Shown piece after piece: positions 26,742 to 36,943 of a stretch of DNA of 64,000 nt (within the stretch, counting starts at the first letter, position 1; every line of letters starts with the position of its first letter). The translations under genes and the position numbers were made by a program. The stretch comes from JAZKFT01 sp040386335 (GTDB taxonomy: Bacteria > Bacteroidota > Bacteroidia > Chitinophagales > Chitinophagaceae), in the NCBI GenBank assembly GCA_040386335.1, contig JAZKFT010000023.1, forward strand, positions 154,785 to 218,784, read 5' to 3'. Below the pieces are notes generated by a model, which saw nothing but the letters and a program-made list of their open reading frames with translations, was not told the DNA's origin and ran no database searches.

Positions 26742-29700
26742 TTAAAAATTTAGGGTCATCCCGCCTGTAAATGTGCGTAAATATGGATACGATGCATTAT
26801 GCCCCGCTGTTGGAATCTCGGGGTCAATTGGCAGGTCTTTGATTTTACTAAACGTTAACAGGTTGTATCCGCTTACATAAAAACGGCATTTATTAATGTG
26901 TATTTTCTTTAACAATTTATCAGAAAAACTATACCCAATTTCAACAGATTTAAGTCTTACAAAATCGCCGGATCGTAACCAGAAAGTTGAGTTTTGGGTG
27001 TTATTGCCTCTATCGGTCAATGTCATTCGTGGGTAGATAGCAGATGTACCTTTTTGAGGCGTCCAGCTATCGGGGCTAAATTGATTGATATACCCATTAT
27101 TTGCTGAACCGGAATTTATAAGATCGTTAATTTGAATGGTTCTGCCTTTAACCCCCATAAACGTGACATTTAAATCAATGTTTTTATAGTATAAACCAGT
27201 CCCGAAGCCAAAATAATCGGTTGGCACATCTGAATATTCAGTCGTAATAAAATCGAGATTGTCTATTACACGATCACCGTTGATATCTTTATACTTGATA
27301 TCACCGGGTTTGGTAATGCCAGAAAACCGTTGAACAGGCGATGCTTCTATTTCAGCCTGTGTTTGGAATATACCTTCGGCCGTTAAAAAGTTTTTTATAA
27401 AAGAAGCTCCTTGTATTACGCTGCCAATAGCAACACCAATTTGGCTTTGGTACGGTGGCAAACCCGCTACCTGGTTTAGCGCTACTATTTTACTTTCCTG
27501 GTGGGTATAATTACCAAACACATCTACCCTGAATTTTCCAAATGATTTATTATACGTTACACCAATTTCATATCCTTTCAGTTTCGCTTCGCCATCATTT
27601 ACCGGCACAGAAGCCTGGCCAAGAATGTTTGGTAATAATGCTGTTGTAAGTAAATTAGTTCTTCGTTCGGCAAATGCATCAAAAGAAACCGACAGCGATT
27701 GTTTAAACAATTTAGCATCGAAACCAATGCTTGATTTAAGTGCTTTTTCCCATGTTAGATCGGGGTTTGCCAAATCTACAAAATCTGTATTCGGTACATT
27801 GTTGTAACCGGTTCCGAAGAAGTATTGTGTGCCTCCTCTTGAATAATAATCTTTATAAGCAAACCTTCTGGCACTAACACCATCATTGCCCACAATACCT
27901 ACCGATCCCCTTAATTTTAAATAATCTATCGCTTTAATACCCTTAAAAAATTTCTCATCAGATGCGATCCAGCCAGCAGAAACTGCCGGGAAAAAGCCAT
28001 ACCTCTTGCCCGGTGCAAAATTCTGTGAGCCGGAATAGGTTCCAATTACATCTACGAGGTAGCGTTGCTTGAAATTATAAGAAAGCCTGTTAGACACGCC
28101 TTGCTTTCTATTATCTAACCGGCCTGGCGCTGCGCTAACAGTTTGCTGAAAACGGGTAGAAAAATTAATCTGGTGGTTCTTAAAGGTTCGGTCATAATCG
28201 AAACCACCCCAAAACTCATTGTTTCTAAGACTACCGCTAAAGACCGATGGCTTGTAGGTAAGTGGCGTTTTATTTCCGAAACGCGTGTAAGTACCTGCAT
28301 TTAGTGCATATACTTCGTACTGCTGTTCGTAACCAGATTGGTATAAACCTGTAATGTCATATGTATAGAATACTGAAGCCGAAAGGCCTTTTAATACATT
28401 GTCTAACTTTTGCCTTACGTTAAGTGTCGCCAAAAGTGTTCTATACAAATCAGTAAAATTTCCGTTGGCATTAAGCATCGCCAAAGGGTTGTTTCTAAAC
28501 TGGGAGGTACCGCCGTAGGTGCCATCTGCATTAATAAGTGGAAATGCATTGGCAGGCGTTGTAAGTATGGTACTTAAAAAAGTACCGGTACCCGAAGATG
28601 GATAACGAATACTTTCGACACGGCCACCGACATCTATAGTTACATCGAGATTTTTGTTCAAATGCATATCCAGGTTGGTCCTGAAATTATATCGCTGGTA
28701 GTTAGCATTGGAATTGTATTTTGGATTATTCGCCTCATTATACAAACCTGCCTGGTTATAAAAGCTCAATAAGGTAAAATATTTTACAAAAGAATTACCA
28801 CCGCTAACAGTGGCTACATAACGTTGCACCGGCGATGCTGGTTTTAAAAATTGATCTGAAAAATTATTGTCAGGATAGGTTAACAAATCGGAACGATTCT
28901 GGTAAGCATCTAAAGCAGCCTGGTTATACAACGGGGCGGCACCACTATTGGCCAAAGCCTGGTTATACATTAAAGCATAGTTATAGGAACTAAGGGGCTT
29001 TGCAATATCTACCGGGGTTTGTACGCCGCCCTGCACATCTAAAGTAACTTTTGTGGATGATGCATTACCCCGTTTAGTCGTTACATAAATTACCCCGTTG
29101 GCTGCACTCATACCATACCACGAAAGAGAAGCCGCATCTTTAAGTACACTGATGCTCTCTATTTCATTAAGATCCATATTTACAAAATCCCTGGCCACCC
29201 CATCCACCAAAACCAGTGGTTCCTGGTTGCTGTTGTATGATGATCTTCCTCTTATCAAAAAGTCGGCATCGTCAGTACCCGGCCTTGAACCTGTTTGCTT
29301 TACGTATAACCCGGGTATTCGGCCAGAGAATACGTTATTAAGAGTAGATAGGGGCAACTGGGGTAATTCGGAACCTTTTACAGTACTAACGGATGCAGAT
29401 ACGACCCGTTTTTTTCTAACGCCAAATGGAATAAACACATTGTCGTCATCGCCAGATTCGATGAGGCTTTGAACCATTATTATCTCTCCCCCCACAATTT
29501 CTGATGCAGCTATTGACAAATTGTTATACCCACTATTGCGAAAAATAATAACATCGGTAGAAGTACAGGTTAAGCTAAACTTGCCCAGGTTGTCTGTAGC
29601 CGCTGTGGAAAGCTTTTCCTGGATAAGGATGGATACGCCGGCCAGCGGCTGTTTCCCGTTTCCTACCACAGTACCCGATATAGTGATTGGAAAACCTGTT

Positions 29701-29774
29701 TTTTGGGCACTCGCTGTTAGCACACAGAGAAATGCAGTGAGACTCAAAACAATGGTATAAAGAAATCTATTCAT
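26742..29774 (-). CDS. SusC/RagA TonB-dependent transporter, second pair of the xylan PUL
   Basis: The 1010-residue protein has a signal peptide (VLSLTAFLCVLTASAQ). It carries a carboxypeptidase-regulatory-like domain (ISGTVVGNGKQPLAGVSILI), then a plug with SVSTVKGSELPQLPLSTLNN, DFLIRGRSSYNSNQEPLVLV and SISVLKDAASLSWYGMSAAN (usually AIYG; WYG is a variant). The barrel ends in FTGGMTLNF. Unlike the SusC upstream it has no STN domain, so it transports but does not signal directly to FecR. It matches the second SusC of tandem xylan loci. It starts 35 nt after the first SusD. Confidence 0.95.
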   Translation of the reverse strand: MNRFLYTIVLSLTAFLCVLTASAQKTGFPITISGTVVGNGKQPLAGVSILIQEKLSTAATDNLGKFSLTCTSTDVIIFRNSGYNNLSIAASEIVGGEIIMVQSLIESGDDDNVFIPFGVRKKRVVSASVSTVKGSELPQLPLSTLNNVFSGRIPGLYVKQTGSRPGTDDADFLIRGRSSYNSNQEPLVLVDGVARDFVNMDLNEIESISVLKDAASLSWYGMSAANGVIYVTTKRGNASSTKVTLDVQGGVQTPVDIAKPLSSYNYALMYNQALANSGAAPLYNQAALDAYQNRSDLLTYPDNNFSDQFLKPASPVQRYVATVSGGNSFVKYFTLLSFYNQAGLYNEANNPKYNSNANYQRYNFRTNLDMHLNKNLDVTIDVGGRVESIRYPSSGTGTFLSTILTTPANAFPLINADGTYGGTSQFRNNPLAMLNANGNFTDLYRTLLATLNVRQKLDNVLKGLSASVFYTYDITGLYQSGYEQQYEVYALNAGTYTRFGNKTPLTYKPSVFSGSLRNNEFWGGFDYDRTFKNHQINFSTRFQQTVSAAPGRLDNRKQGVSNRLSYNFKQRYLVDVIGTYSGSQNFAPGKRYGFFPAVSAGWIASDEKFFKGIKAIDYLKLRGSVGIVGNDGVSARRFAYKDYYSRGGTQYFFGTGYNNVPNTDFVDLANPDLTWEKALKSSIGFDAKLFKQSLSVSFDAFAERRTNLLTTALLPNILGQASVPVNDGEAKLKGYEIGVTYNKSFGKFRVDVFGNYTHQESKIVALNQVAGLPPYQSQIGVAIGSVIQGASFIKNFLTAEGIFQTQAEIEASPVQRFSGITKPGDIKYKDINGDRVIDNLDFITTEYSDVPTDYFGFGTGLYYKNIDLNVTFMGVKGRTIQINDLINSGSANNGYINQFSPDSWTPQKGTSAIYPRMTLTDRGNNTQNSTFWLRSGDFVRLKSVEIGYSFSDKLLKKIHINKCRFYVSGYNLLTFSKIKDLPIDPEIPTAGHNASYPYLRTFTGGMTLNF

Positions 29775-29809
29775 ACAGAGATCGTATTTTTGAAAATATA
29801 AACGAGTAA

Positions 29810-31492
29810 TTACCAGTTAGGGTTTTGCAATAAAATGCCTTTGCTTTTATATACTTCGCTGCGCGGAATTGGATACCTGTGCATATAGTCGAGATATATT
29901 TTCTGCATATTAGCAGGCAGCAGAATTTTTGTGTAGGTAAATGTGCCGTTTGTATTCCTAACCACATCCATACCATACATCGGTTGGGCCACAATGGCCG
30001 GACCGGCTTTCCAGCGCATAATATCGTACCATCTAAAATCTTCGAAGGCTAGTTCTACCGCACGTTCGTTTCTAATCCGATCTCTCATCTGGCTTTGTGT
30101 AAGGCCACTTGGCAACGCGGGCATGGCTACACTGGTTCTGGCGCGTATCTGGTTAATCGCATCATACACGCTGGCATCTGGTCCCACAGCTTCGTTTTGA
30201 GCTTCGGCATAATTTAACAGCACCTCAGCATACCTAAAAAAGACGTAGTTCAATAATGCTGTTCCCGCCACATTTCTTACATACACCTCAGGCCACATTT
30301 TTCTACAGTAGTACCTTGTAATGGTGTATGTAGCGTTTCCCTCCCGGTAATCAGCGCCAAATGTTTTTGTTCCGTCGGCAGCTGTTTGGGCCCATGTTCC
30401 AATTTTTCTGCCTTGCCATGTAACATCATTATATAATATATTGGCATAAAACCTGGGATCTCTTCCTACATACGGAGTAGCTGCTACGTACCCGGATGTG
30501 GGGTCGGTTATCGGCTTTCCCGTGGCCTTCATTTCGTAAAGGTCCACATGGTTTTGTGTTGGGTTAAGCTGCCCCTGGGCGCCACCAGAACCAGGCGACA
30601 TTGCAAAATCCAGTAAAAATCCATCAATGGCTCTCGGTCCTCTTGGCTTAACCATGATATATTCGGTAGAAGTGGCTACATTCAAAATGTCTGCGTAGGT
30701 TGGCTGTAATGAATACTTATTTAAATCAATGACATCTTTTGCTGCCTTTGCTGCATCTGCCCACCTGGTTAGGTTATTTGCATCGTTATTTAGTTTGCTG
30801 GCAGCGAACAGCAGCAGTCTTGCTTTTAATGCCATGGCAGCACCCGATGTAGCCCTGCCTGTATTAGATACGTTGTAGTCGGCGGGAAGCAATGTAATGG
30901 CCTCATTGAGGTCTTTTAAAATGTAGGCTACGCATTCATCATAAGTATTTCTCGGAAAATCAATATTGTCATTAACGCCGTACACTTTATCCATAATAGG
31001 TACACCCCCAAAGCGCTTAATTAACTCGAAATAGAGCAGACCCCGTACAAATAGCATCTCTCCTTTAATTCTCACCGGGGACTGTACCGCAGTCCACGGT
31101 ACAGAGCTAATTTTAGATAGCATATTGGTCGTAATTCTAATGCCTCCATAAGATCTGTCCCATACATTTCTAATATCGTTCGTGCTAATTCCAGATTCAT
31201 AATGATCGTGGTAGGTACCATTGGTCATGGTGCGCACTGATATCTCATTATTGCCAGATACCGCTTCGTCTGCAAACTGGCCGGTAATACCACGGTGACT
31301 ATTAAAACGGGCATATTCATCCACTACGTAGTTGTACGCATTGTCAGCATACTGCGCCGCTAAAACCGGGTCAAGAAAAACCTTTGTCTCATCAATATTT
31401 ACCTCTGGAGCGATGTCTAAAAAGTTCTTTTTACATGCGGTGATGAAAAGGATGCAGACAGCCGGGAGTAATAATTTTATATTGCTTGCCAT
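29810..31492 (-). CDS. SusD/RagB-like lipoprotein, first pair of the xylan PUL
   Basis: The 560-residue protein has a lipoprotein signal (LPAVCILFITACKKNF). Helices typical of RagB/SusD include RIKGEMLFVRGLLYFELIKR, NIDFPRNTYDECVAYILKDL, GAAMALKARLLLFAASKLN and the C-terminal FFRYAEVLLNYAEAQNEAVG, INQIRARTSVAMPALPSG and ERAVELAFEDFRWYDIMRWK. It pairs with the STN-containing SusC 10 nt upstream. Its clear similarity to the SusD at 25063-26727 supports a tandem duplication of the pair. Confidence 0.95.
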   Translation of the reverse strand: MASNIKLLLPAVCILFITACKKNFLDIAPEVNIDETKVFLDPVLAAQYADNAYNYVVDEYARFNSHRGITGQFADEAVSGNNEISVRTMTNGTYHDHYESGISTNDIRNVWDRSYGGIRITTNMLSKISSVPWTAVQSPVRIKGEMLFVRGLLYFELIKRFGGVPIMDKVYGVNDNIDFPRNTYDECVAYILKDLNEAITLLPADYNVSNTGRATSGAAMALKARLLLFAASKLNNDANNLTRWADAAKAAKDVIDLNKYSLQPTYADILNVATSTEYIMVKPRGPRAIDGFLLDFAMSPGSGGAQGQLNPTQNHVDLYEMKATGKPITDPTSGYVAATPYVGRDPRFYANILYNDVTWQGRKIGTWAQTAADGTKTFGADYREGNATYTITRYYCRKMWPEVYVRNVAGTALLNYVFFRYAEVLLNYAEAQNEAVGPDASVYDAINQIRARTSVAMPALPSGLTQSQMRDRIRNERAVELAFEDFRWYDIMRWKAGPAIVAQPMYGMDVVRNTNGTFTYTKILLPANMQKIYLDYMHRYPIPRSEVYKSKGILLQNPNW

Positions 31493-31502
31493 TTTATACA
31501 GT

Positions 31503-34500
31503 TTATAGTTGAATGTTTAGCCCAAAATTGTAAGTCCTTGAAGTAGGATACACAGATCTGTTAGAGAAGTCTGTATTGGATAGATTAATATTTTCAGGAT
31601 CTATATACATCTTAAACTTTGTCCACGTAACAAGATTTTGACCCGACAAATAGAACCTTAATCCATTGAGCTTCAAACGTTTTATCATTTTTTGGGGTGC
31701 CGACCATGCCAACTCTGCATTTCTTATTTTAATGTAGGAAGCATCCTGTAAAATAAAATCATTCAATCTATAGCTAATATAGCCATTACCCCTGTTGTGC
31801 AATTTAGGCCAGGTTGCTGTGGATGCGGTGGCAGGTGTCCACCTTCCTATCTGATGTTCATAAATTTGTAGTCCATTATTTTGTTCATTAAAAATAACAT
31901 CAGAGCTTACATTGGTTACACCCTGGAATAATATGTTTAAAGAAATACCTTTGTATGAAAAAGATGGTGAGATGCTAAAATTGTATTCAGGGGTTCTTGA
32001 ATACCCAATGGCGGTTCTATCATCGGTATTAATGATGCCGTTACCATCTAAATCCTTAAATTTTAAATCGCCGGGGGTAACTGCTCCCAATGTATTTATA
32101 GGCGATTTGTTTATGTCATCCTGAGACTGATAAAATCCATCCGTTTTATAGCCAAAAAACTGACCTACCTGTTTCCCCTCCTGCTTCAGGTTTTCTGGAG
32201 ATCCCAATGGCTCATCCCTGCTAATGATTTTATTTTTAGCGTAAGAAATTTGGGCTGTTAATCCATAGCTAAATGCTTTTGTTTGCTTTAGATACCTGAG
32301 CTCAACCTCGTAGCCTTTGTTATATACCTTTCCAATGTTTAATGCCGGATACACCTGGCCATATGTACTTAAACCCGATGACCTGTTTGTTAGGATGTCG
32401 CTTCTGTTTTCATCAAAAATATCGATCGTAAATTCAAGTGATTTTTTAAAAAAACTGGCTTCCAAACCAATGTTTCTCTTGATACCTTGTTCCCATGTAA
32501 CTTCTGGATTTCCTATAGACGATGGGAAAACTACATTATAGGTAACCAGCGATGTTGGCAGACCAAATTGAACGCCATTATTTGGAAGACTGGAACTTCC
32601 AAAAGCGCCACCATTAGATACGCCATAGCTATCTAAAAAGAGGAACCTGTTATTTAATTTATCGTTTCCTACTATGCCATAAGAGCCTCTTATCTTCACA
32701 TTGCTTACCCAGGTTATTCTATCCATGAATTTTTCGTTACTCAAAGTCCACCCGGCTGATATAGCGGGAAAAAGACCATACTGTAAACCTGGTGCAAAAC
32801 TTTCAGAACCATTATAGGCAGCATTTAATTCAACAAAATACTTTTTATTGTAATTATATGAAACCCTGCCCACTACTCCTTGAGATGCCCTGGGTGGTGC
32901 ATTAAAACCAGTGCCTGCCTGCTTAATTAACTGCCTTGTAAATAGAACCAACCCGGTTACATTATGATTCGAAAAGCTCCTTTCATAATTAAATCCAGAC
33001 TGTAAATTGGAATTGACATTACCACCATAAGAAACATTCAAACCTCCCAGTGGCTCGTCTCTGGTTCTATCGGTTGTTAGTCTTACTTCTTTGGTTTTTC
33101 TGTCGACAATGTAGGCTGCCCAGTTTGCATTTCTCCGTATACCTGTAGTAAAATAAGAATCGTATCCAACTACTGTTTTAAACGACAAACCTTTTGTTAT
33201 AAAATCTAGTTTATAGTTTAGGTTAAAAGTACTCTCTATGGTATTAGCATCATCTATCCTTGTCCCCCACCGTGTAATGGCCGCCAGTGGATTCCAGATA
33301 TTGGTACCAATATCCGGATTTTGTGCAATACGTCCATCGGGCAAAGTAATGGGATATGCAAAAGAAGGGGTTTGGATAATACGTGAAATAATACCCTCGG
33401 CATTATCGTACGAAAAGGAACCGGCTTGAAGCCCTGCCGGCTGATAGCGCTTTTGCAAACGGCCACCCAGCCTGACTGTTACCTGCAAATCTTTACTCAA
33501 ATTAAAATCGAGGTTAGATCTAAAATTATATCTTGAGTTGGAGGGCACACTATTGATGCCAAACGGGGAGTAAAACTTTTTAAAAATACCATCTTCAAAC
33601 AGGTAGCCTACCGATGCAAAATATTTCACCATTTTAGTACCACCGCTTACATTGATATTATGCTGTGTTTGCACGTAATTTTTACGGGTCAGGTAGTCGA
33701 ACCAATTTACGTTTGGATAGCCCAGCGGATCTGATCCATCTTTAAATTTTTCAAGCTCTTCACTGGTCCATTGCGGCGCTACGTTATCATTCGTCATCGC
33801 CTCGTTCATTAACAGGGCATTGGTATAGGCGTCTACAGCTTTGGGTATACCTGTGTAACCCTGAATGGCTACATTTCCGCTGTAACTGATGGTGGGCTTG
33901 CCTTCTTTACCGCCTTTGGTGGTAATTACAATAACACCATTGGCTCCTTTAATACCGAATATTGCCGTAGAGGCAGCATCTTTTAAAACAGAAATAGTGG
34001 CTATTTCATTGGGGTCAATATCGCCAAAACCAGAACGTTCTACACCATCTATAACTACTATTGCTGCGTTATTATTATAGGTGGCAGATCCTCTGATGTT
34101 TATTAGCGCCTCGTTATTACCCGGCTGTCCGCTACGTTGTACGGCAGATAGCCCTGTGAGCCTGCCCACTAAACTATTTGTAACATTAGAGGTGGGCGAT
34201 TTTAAAATTTCTGTACCCGAAACAGTGTTGATTGCGCCTGTTACAGAAGTTTTTTGCTGGGTTCCGTAGCCAATAACAACCACATCGTTTAGCGGCACAT
34301 TCAGCAGATTTAATGTAACCAATATACTACCGGTAACTTTTACAGTTACATCCTTAATCTCATACCCTACATAACTAAAACGGAGTACCGAATTCGCAGG
34401 AATCTTTAGTACAAACTGACCATCAGTGCCAGTTGAAGTGCCTTTACTCTCGTCGGCTAACGCTACAGAAACGCCGGCTAGCGGTTTATTATCCGCATCT

Positions 34501-34958
34501 GCAACACGGCCTTTCACCTCAATTAATTCATCCGGTTCAGGTGGGGATACATTGTAATTTGTTTCAACCGTACTGGAAAAACTTGCCAGGTTGTTGGTAT
34601 CATTTTCTTTTTTTGAAAGAATGATATAGTAGTCCTTCTGTACTTCGTACTTAATGTTGGTATAGTTAAATAAGTCATCGAGTATAGCGCCTAATGGCTT
34701 TTTAGCCACGCTGATATTTACCTTTTTGGAAGCCGCTATAATTTCAGGGCTATATACAAACCGGGCATTTACAATACCCTCAATATCCGACAACACTTTT
34801 TTAATGCTTTCGTTTTTTGCATTATAAGAAACCTGCTTCTGAAGGATAGACTGGCCATAGAGCTGGCCTGACAATAGCAGTAGCCCGAGGAGGAAATATT
34901 TACATTTTTGTGAAATGTGCACAAGGACAACCGTTGTGGCTGAATTCGTTTTTCGCAT
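31503..34958 (-). CDS. SusC-type TonB-dependent transducer with STN domain, first pair of the xylan PUL
   Basis: The 1151-residue protein is longer than the other SusCs because it has an extra N-terminal STN (secretin/TonB short N-terminal) domain at about residues 45-120 (ISVAKKPLGAILDDLFNYTN, VQKDYYIILSKK). That domain passes a signal to a FecR-type anti-sigma factor, which is the gene just upstream. It is followed by a carboxypeptidase-regulatory-like domain (VKGRVADADNKPLAGVSVAL), a TonB-box-like VVVIGYGTQQKTSV, a plug with NIRGSATYNNNAAIVVIDGV and ISVLKDAASTAIFGIKGANG, and a barrel ending in YNFGLNIQL. It should both import xylan oligosaccharides and report their presence. Confidence 0.95.
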   Translation of the reverse strand: MRKTNSATTVVLVHISQKCKYFLLGLLLLSGQLYGQSILQKQVSYNAKNESIKKVLSDIEGIVNARFVYSPEIIAASKKVNISVAKKPLGAILDDLFNYTNIKYEVQKDYYIILSKKENDTNNLASFSSTVETNYNVSPPEPDELIEVKGRVADADNKPLAGVSVALADESKGTSTGTDGQFVLKIPANSVLRFSYVGYEIKDVTVKVTGSILVTLNLLNVPLNDVVVIGYGTQQKTSVTGAINTVSGTEILKSPTSNVTNSLVGRLTGLSAVQRSGQPGNNEALINIRGSATYNNNAAIVVIDGVERSGFGDIDPNEIATISVLKDAASTAIFGIKGANGVIVITTKGGKEGKPTISYSGNVAIQGYTGIPKAVDAYTNALLMNEAMTNDNVAPQWTSEELEKFKDGSDPLGYPNVNWFDYLTRKNYVQTQHNINVSGGTKMVKYFASVGYLFEDGIFKKFYSPFGINSVPSNSRYNFRSNLDFNLSKDLQVTVRLGGRLQKRYQPAGLQAGSFSYDNAEGIISRIIQTPSFAYPITLPDGRIAQNPDIGTNIWNPLAAITRWGTRIDDANTIESTFNLNYKLDFITKGLSFKTVVGYDSYFTTGIRRNANWAAYIVDRKTKEVRLTTDRTRDEPLGGLNVSYGGNVNSNLQSGFNYERSFSNHNVTGLVLFTRQLIKQAGTGFNAPPRASQGVVGRVSYNYNKKYFVELNAAYNGSESFAPGLQYGLFPAISAGWTLSNEKFMDRITWVSNVKIRGSYGIVGNDKLNNRFLFLDSYGVSNGGAFGSSSLPNNGVQFGLPTSLVTYNVVFPSSIGNPEVTWEQGIKRNIGLEASFFKKSLEFTIDIFDENRSDILTNRSSGLSTYGQVYPALNIGKVYNKGYEVELRYLKQTKAFSYGLTAQISYAKNKIISRDEPLGSPENLKQEGKQVGQFFGYKTDGFYQSQDDINKSPINTLGAVTPGDLKFKDLDGNGIINTDDRTAIGYSRTPEYNFSISPSFSYKGISLNILFQGVTNVSSDVIFNEQNNGLQIYEHQIGRWTPATASTATWPKLHNRGNGYISYRLNDFILQDASYIKIRNAELAWSAPQKMIKRLKLNGLRFYLSGQNLVTWTKFKMYIDPENINLSNTDFSNRSVYPTSRTYNFGLNIQL

Positions 34959-35074
34959 GGCTTGCAGTTATGGTTAATTATTGATGGGTAAGGGCAAGGG
35001 ATGTGAGGTACCGCCGGATGCTGTGCTACCGGGGTGTACTATTTTGAAACAATCAGGGGGTGACTGGCAATTGG

Positions 35075-36196
35075 CTATTTACAACCTTTACTACTGCTTA
35101 TTACGATATTTCCGTCCACAAGTTCGTAGGAAGCGTTTATAGCCTTTACTATTATATTGAGCTTATCGTAAAATGATTCCTTAGCAAAACTGGCAGTGAG
35201 TGAACAATTTTTGAAAACTTCTTCATCAAACAAAATGTGGACGCCATACTCACCCTGGATCTTTTCAAAAACCTCTTTTACAGGTGTTTCATTAAAATCA
35301 AATGACGGTGACCCGGAACTGACAATGGCCAATGGCTCTTCGATCAGGGATCTTGTCAGCACATTTTTTTCAGGTTCAAAAACAATTTTCTGATTAGGGG
35401 TAAGTAATGTGCCTTCTAGTTTGTAAGGTTTGGAAGCAGCCCCGGTAAAGTCTGCCCTTTTATACACCGATACCTTACCCGTTTTTACCACTACAGACAC
35501 AGCGTTGCTGGCAGGATAAGCATCTACATAAAAGCTGGTACCCAATACTTTAGTAACGACTTTGTTTGTATACACTATAAACGGCCTGGACGGATTTTTT
35601 GTAACCTGAAAAAAAGCTTTACCATCCATATAGGCCTCTCTTTTGTCTTCCGTAACAGCAAATGCTAACCTTGTTTTAGCGTATAGTATTACTGTACTTC
35701 CGTCGGCTAATGTTACTGACAGGCTGCTGTCTGCACCATTGATATATTCTTGCGAATTGGAACTGGATTTATTTGCAAAGGCTTCGTAAGTGTCGGCTGA
35801 TTTTCTCTGGCTGGTATTATAGAAATATAGTCCCCCGGTTATTATGACGGCAGCTGCTGCCACAGCTTTCCAGTATCTAAAAAAGCTGGTTATTACACGT
35901 ACTTTTGGTGGAGCAAACTCCTCAGCCTCTCCTTCTTTTATTTTAAGCAGAATTTTTTCGATTTCTCTTTTTACCTCATCTTCCGATATGTGCTGATTTT
36001 TCATGTAGAGGTTCTCTAAAATGTGAAAGGCCAGATTAAACAGGTCCTGCTTTTCGGGATGCTGCAAAGTCCAGGCCGACCAGTAGGCGGCTATGGAAGG
36101 CTCTTTGGTAAATACCCACTCCCTGAAAGAAGCATCAAACAGAAAGTCTTCGAGGGTTTCAATTTTTTTAGACAGTTCTTCCATATAGTTCGGCAT
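35075..36196 (-). CDS. FecR-type anti-sigma factor
   Basis: The 373-residue protein has an N-terminal cytoplasmic segment (residues 1-105) with YWSAWTLQHPEKQD, a single membrane helix at about 107-127 (YWKAVAAAAVIITGGLYFYN), a FecR domain at about 150-265 (SLTVTLADGS-like strand, KTRLAFAVTEDKREAYMDG, AFFQVTKNPSRPFIVYT, VLGTSFYVDAYP) and a C-terminal DUF4974-like region (FDFNETPVKEVFEKIQGEYG, ASFAKESFYDKLNIIVKAIN). It should hold the ECF sigma factor inactive until the STN domain of SusC signals. The gene sits 96 nt after the sigma gene and 116 nt before the SusC. Met5 is an alternative start. Confidence 0.94.
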   Translation of the reverse strand: MPNYMEELSKKIETLEDFLFDASFREWVFTKEPSIAAYWSAWTLQHPEKQDLFNLAFHILENLYMKNQHISEDEVKREIEKILLKIKEGEAEEFAPPKVRVITSFFRYWKAVAAAAVIITGGLYFYNTSQRKSADTYEAFANKSSSNSQEYINGADSSLSVTLADGSTVILYAKTRLAFAVTEDKREAYMDGKAFFQVTKNPSRPFIVYTNKVVTKVLGTSFYVDAYPASNAVSVVVKTGKVSVYKRADFTGAASKPYKLEGTLLTPNQKIVFEPEKNVLTRSLIEEPLAIVSSGSPSFDFNETPVKEVFEKIQGEYGVHILFDEEVFKNCSLTASFAKESFYDKLNIIVKAINASYELVDGNIVISSSKGCK

Positions 36197-36292
36197 TCAA
36201 CCACCATAAAGAAGCCTCTGAAAAAAATCTACTCATGTTTTTGAAAGTATTTTTAAACTATTTTGAGTTCCCTGAATTTGAAATGTAAAAGA

Positions 36293-36847
36293 CTACATCT
36301 TTTCTTTAAATCTTTTGAGTGCATCGTGGAGTAAATTGTAAACAGACTGCCTGTTGATGCCGATCATTTCTGCAATTTGTTCCTGCTTTAGCTCCAAATA
36401 ATACCGCAGGTAAATGATTTCCTGCTGGCGTTTTGGCAAGTCCAGCATAATTTCCTGCACTTTTTTCGAAATTGCTTGTTCATCCTCGTTCCTAACGAGA
36501 TTTTCGGCTGTATCCCTTTCGGTTTGTTCTGTGGTTTGTGAAAAAGTTTCGTTGTATGTACTAAACAGGGAATCTTTTTGTGCCTGCCGGTTAATTTCCC
36601 TCCGGAGCGATTTAAGCAGATAAAACTTTACGTAATCAATTTGTTTTAAAGAAGCGCGGTTTTTCCAGATAGTGAGGAACACATTTTGAATCGAATCCTT
36701 CACCACCTCCTCATTTTCGCAGAGGCTATAACCATACTTGTATAACTCTGCATAAAACTCAGTCATTAGCCCATTAAAGGCAATGGTATTCCCTGCTAAT
36801 ACACCGTTCCAAAACTGTATGGCTTTATCGTTTGAATTGGTTTGCAA
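36293..36847 (-). CDS. ECF (sigma-70 family) RNA polymerase sigma factor
   Basis: The 184-residue protein starts at a TTG codon; an in-frame stop lies just upstream and the first ATG would cut into region 2, so TTG is the most likely start. Sigma region 2 spans about residues 22-95 (ELYKYGYSLCENEEVVKDSI, FLTIWKNRASL). Region 4 spans about 125-182 (MLDLPKRQQEIIYLRYYLEL, IAEMIGINRQSVYNLLHDAL). It would direct transcription of the xylan PUL after release from FecR. Its upstream region has a TAGATTTG -7 box and a LacI-type palindrome in the promoter spacer. Confidence 0.93.
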   Translation of the reverse strand: MQTNSNDKAIQFWNGVLAGNTIAFNGLMTEFYAELYKYGYSLCENEEVVKDSIQNVFLTIWKNRASLKQIDYVKFYLLKSLRREINRQAQKDSLFSTYNETFSQTTEQTERDTAENLVRNEDEQAISKKVQEIMLDLPKRQQEIIYLRYYLELKQEQIAEMIGINRQSVYNLLHDALKRFKEKM

Positions 36848-36935
36848 AAACTCGGGTAGTTAGAAAATCGAAAAATCAATTTGTAAACGTAACGAATTAT
36901 AACCTTTTTGGTTCACTGTTTACTTTTTATCATCT

Positions 36936-36943
36936 CAAATCTA
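36936..36943 (-). promoter_or_regulatory. Bacteroidota -7 box TAGATTTG upstream of the ECF sigma gene
   Basis: On the minus strand the 8 bases read TAGATTTG, an exact match to the Bacteroidota primary-sigma -7 consensus TAnnTTTG. A TTTG at 36969-36966 could be the -33 element with a 22-nt spacer, slightly long. The palindrome at 36944-36957 fills the spacer, so a bound repressor would block polymerase. Promoter activity is inferred from motif and position. Confidence 0.6.

Noticed and set aside
25063..34958. Invertible susCD shufflon
   Set aside because: The two pairs are similar but run in the same direction, and no recombinase or inverted repeats flank them; tandem duplication explains them.
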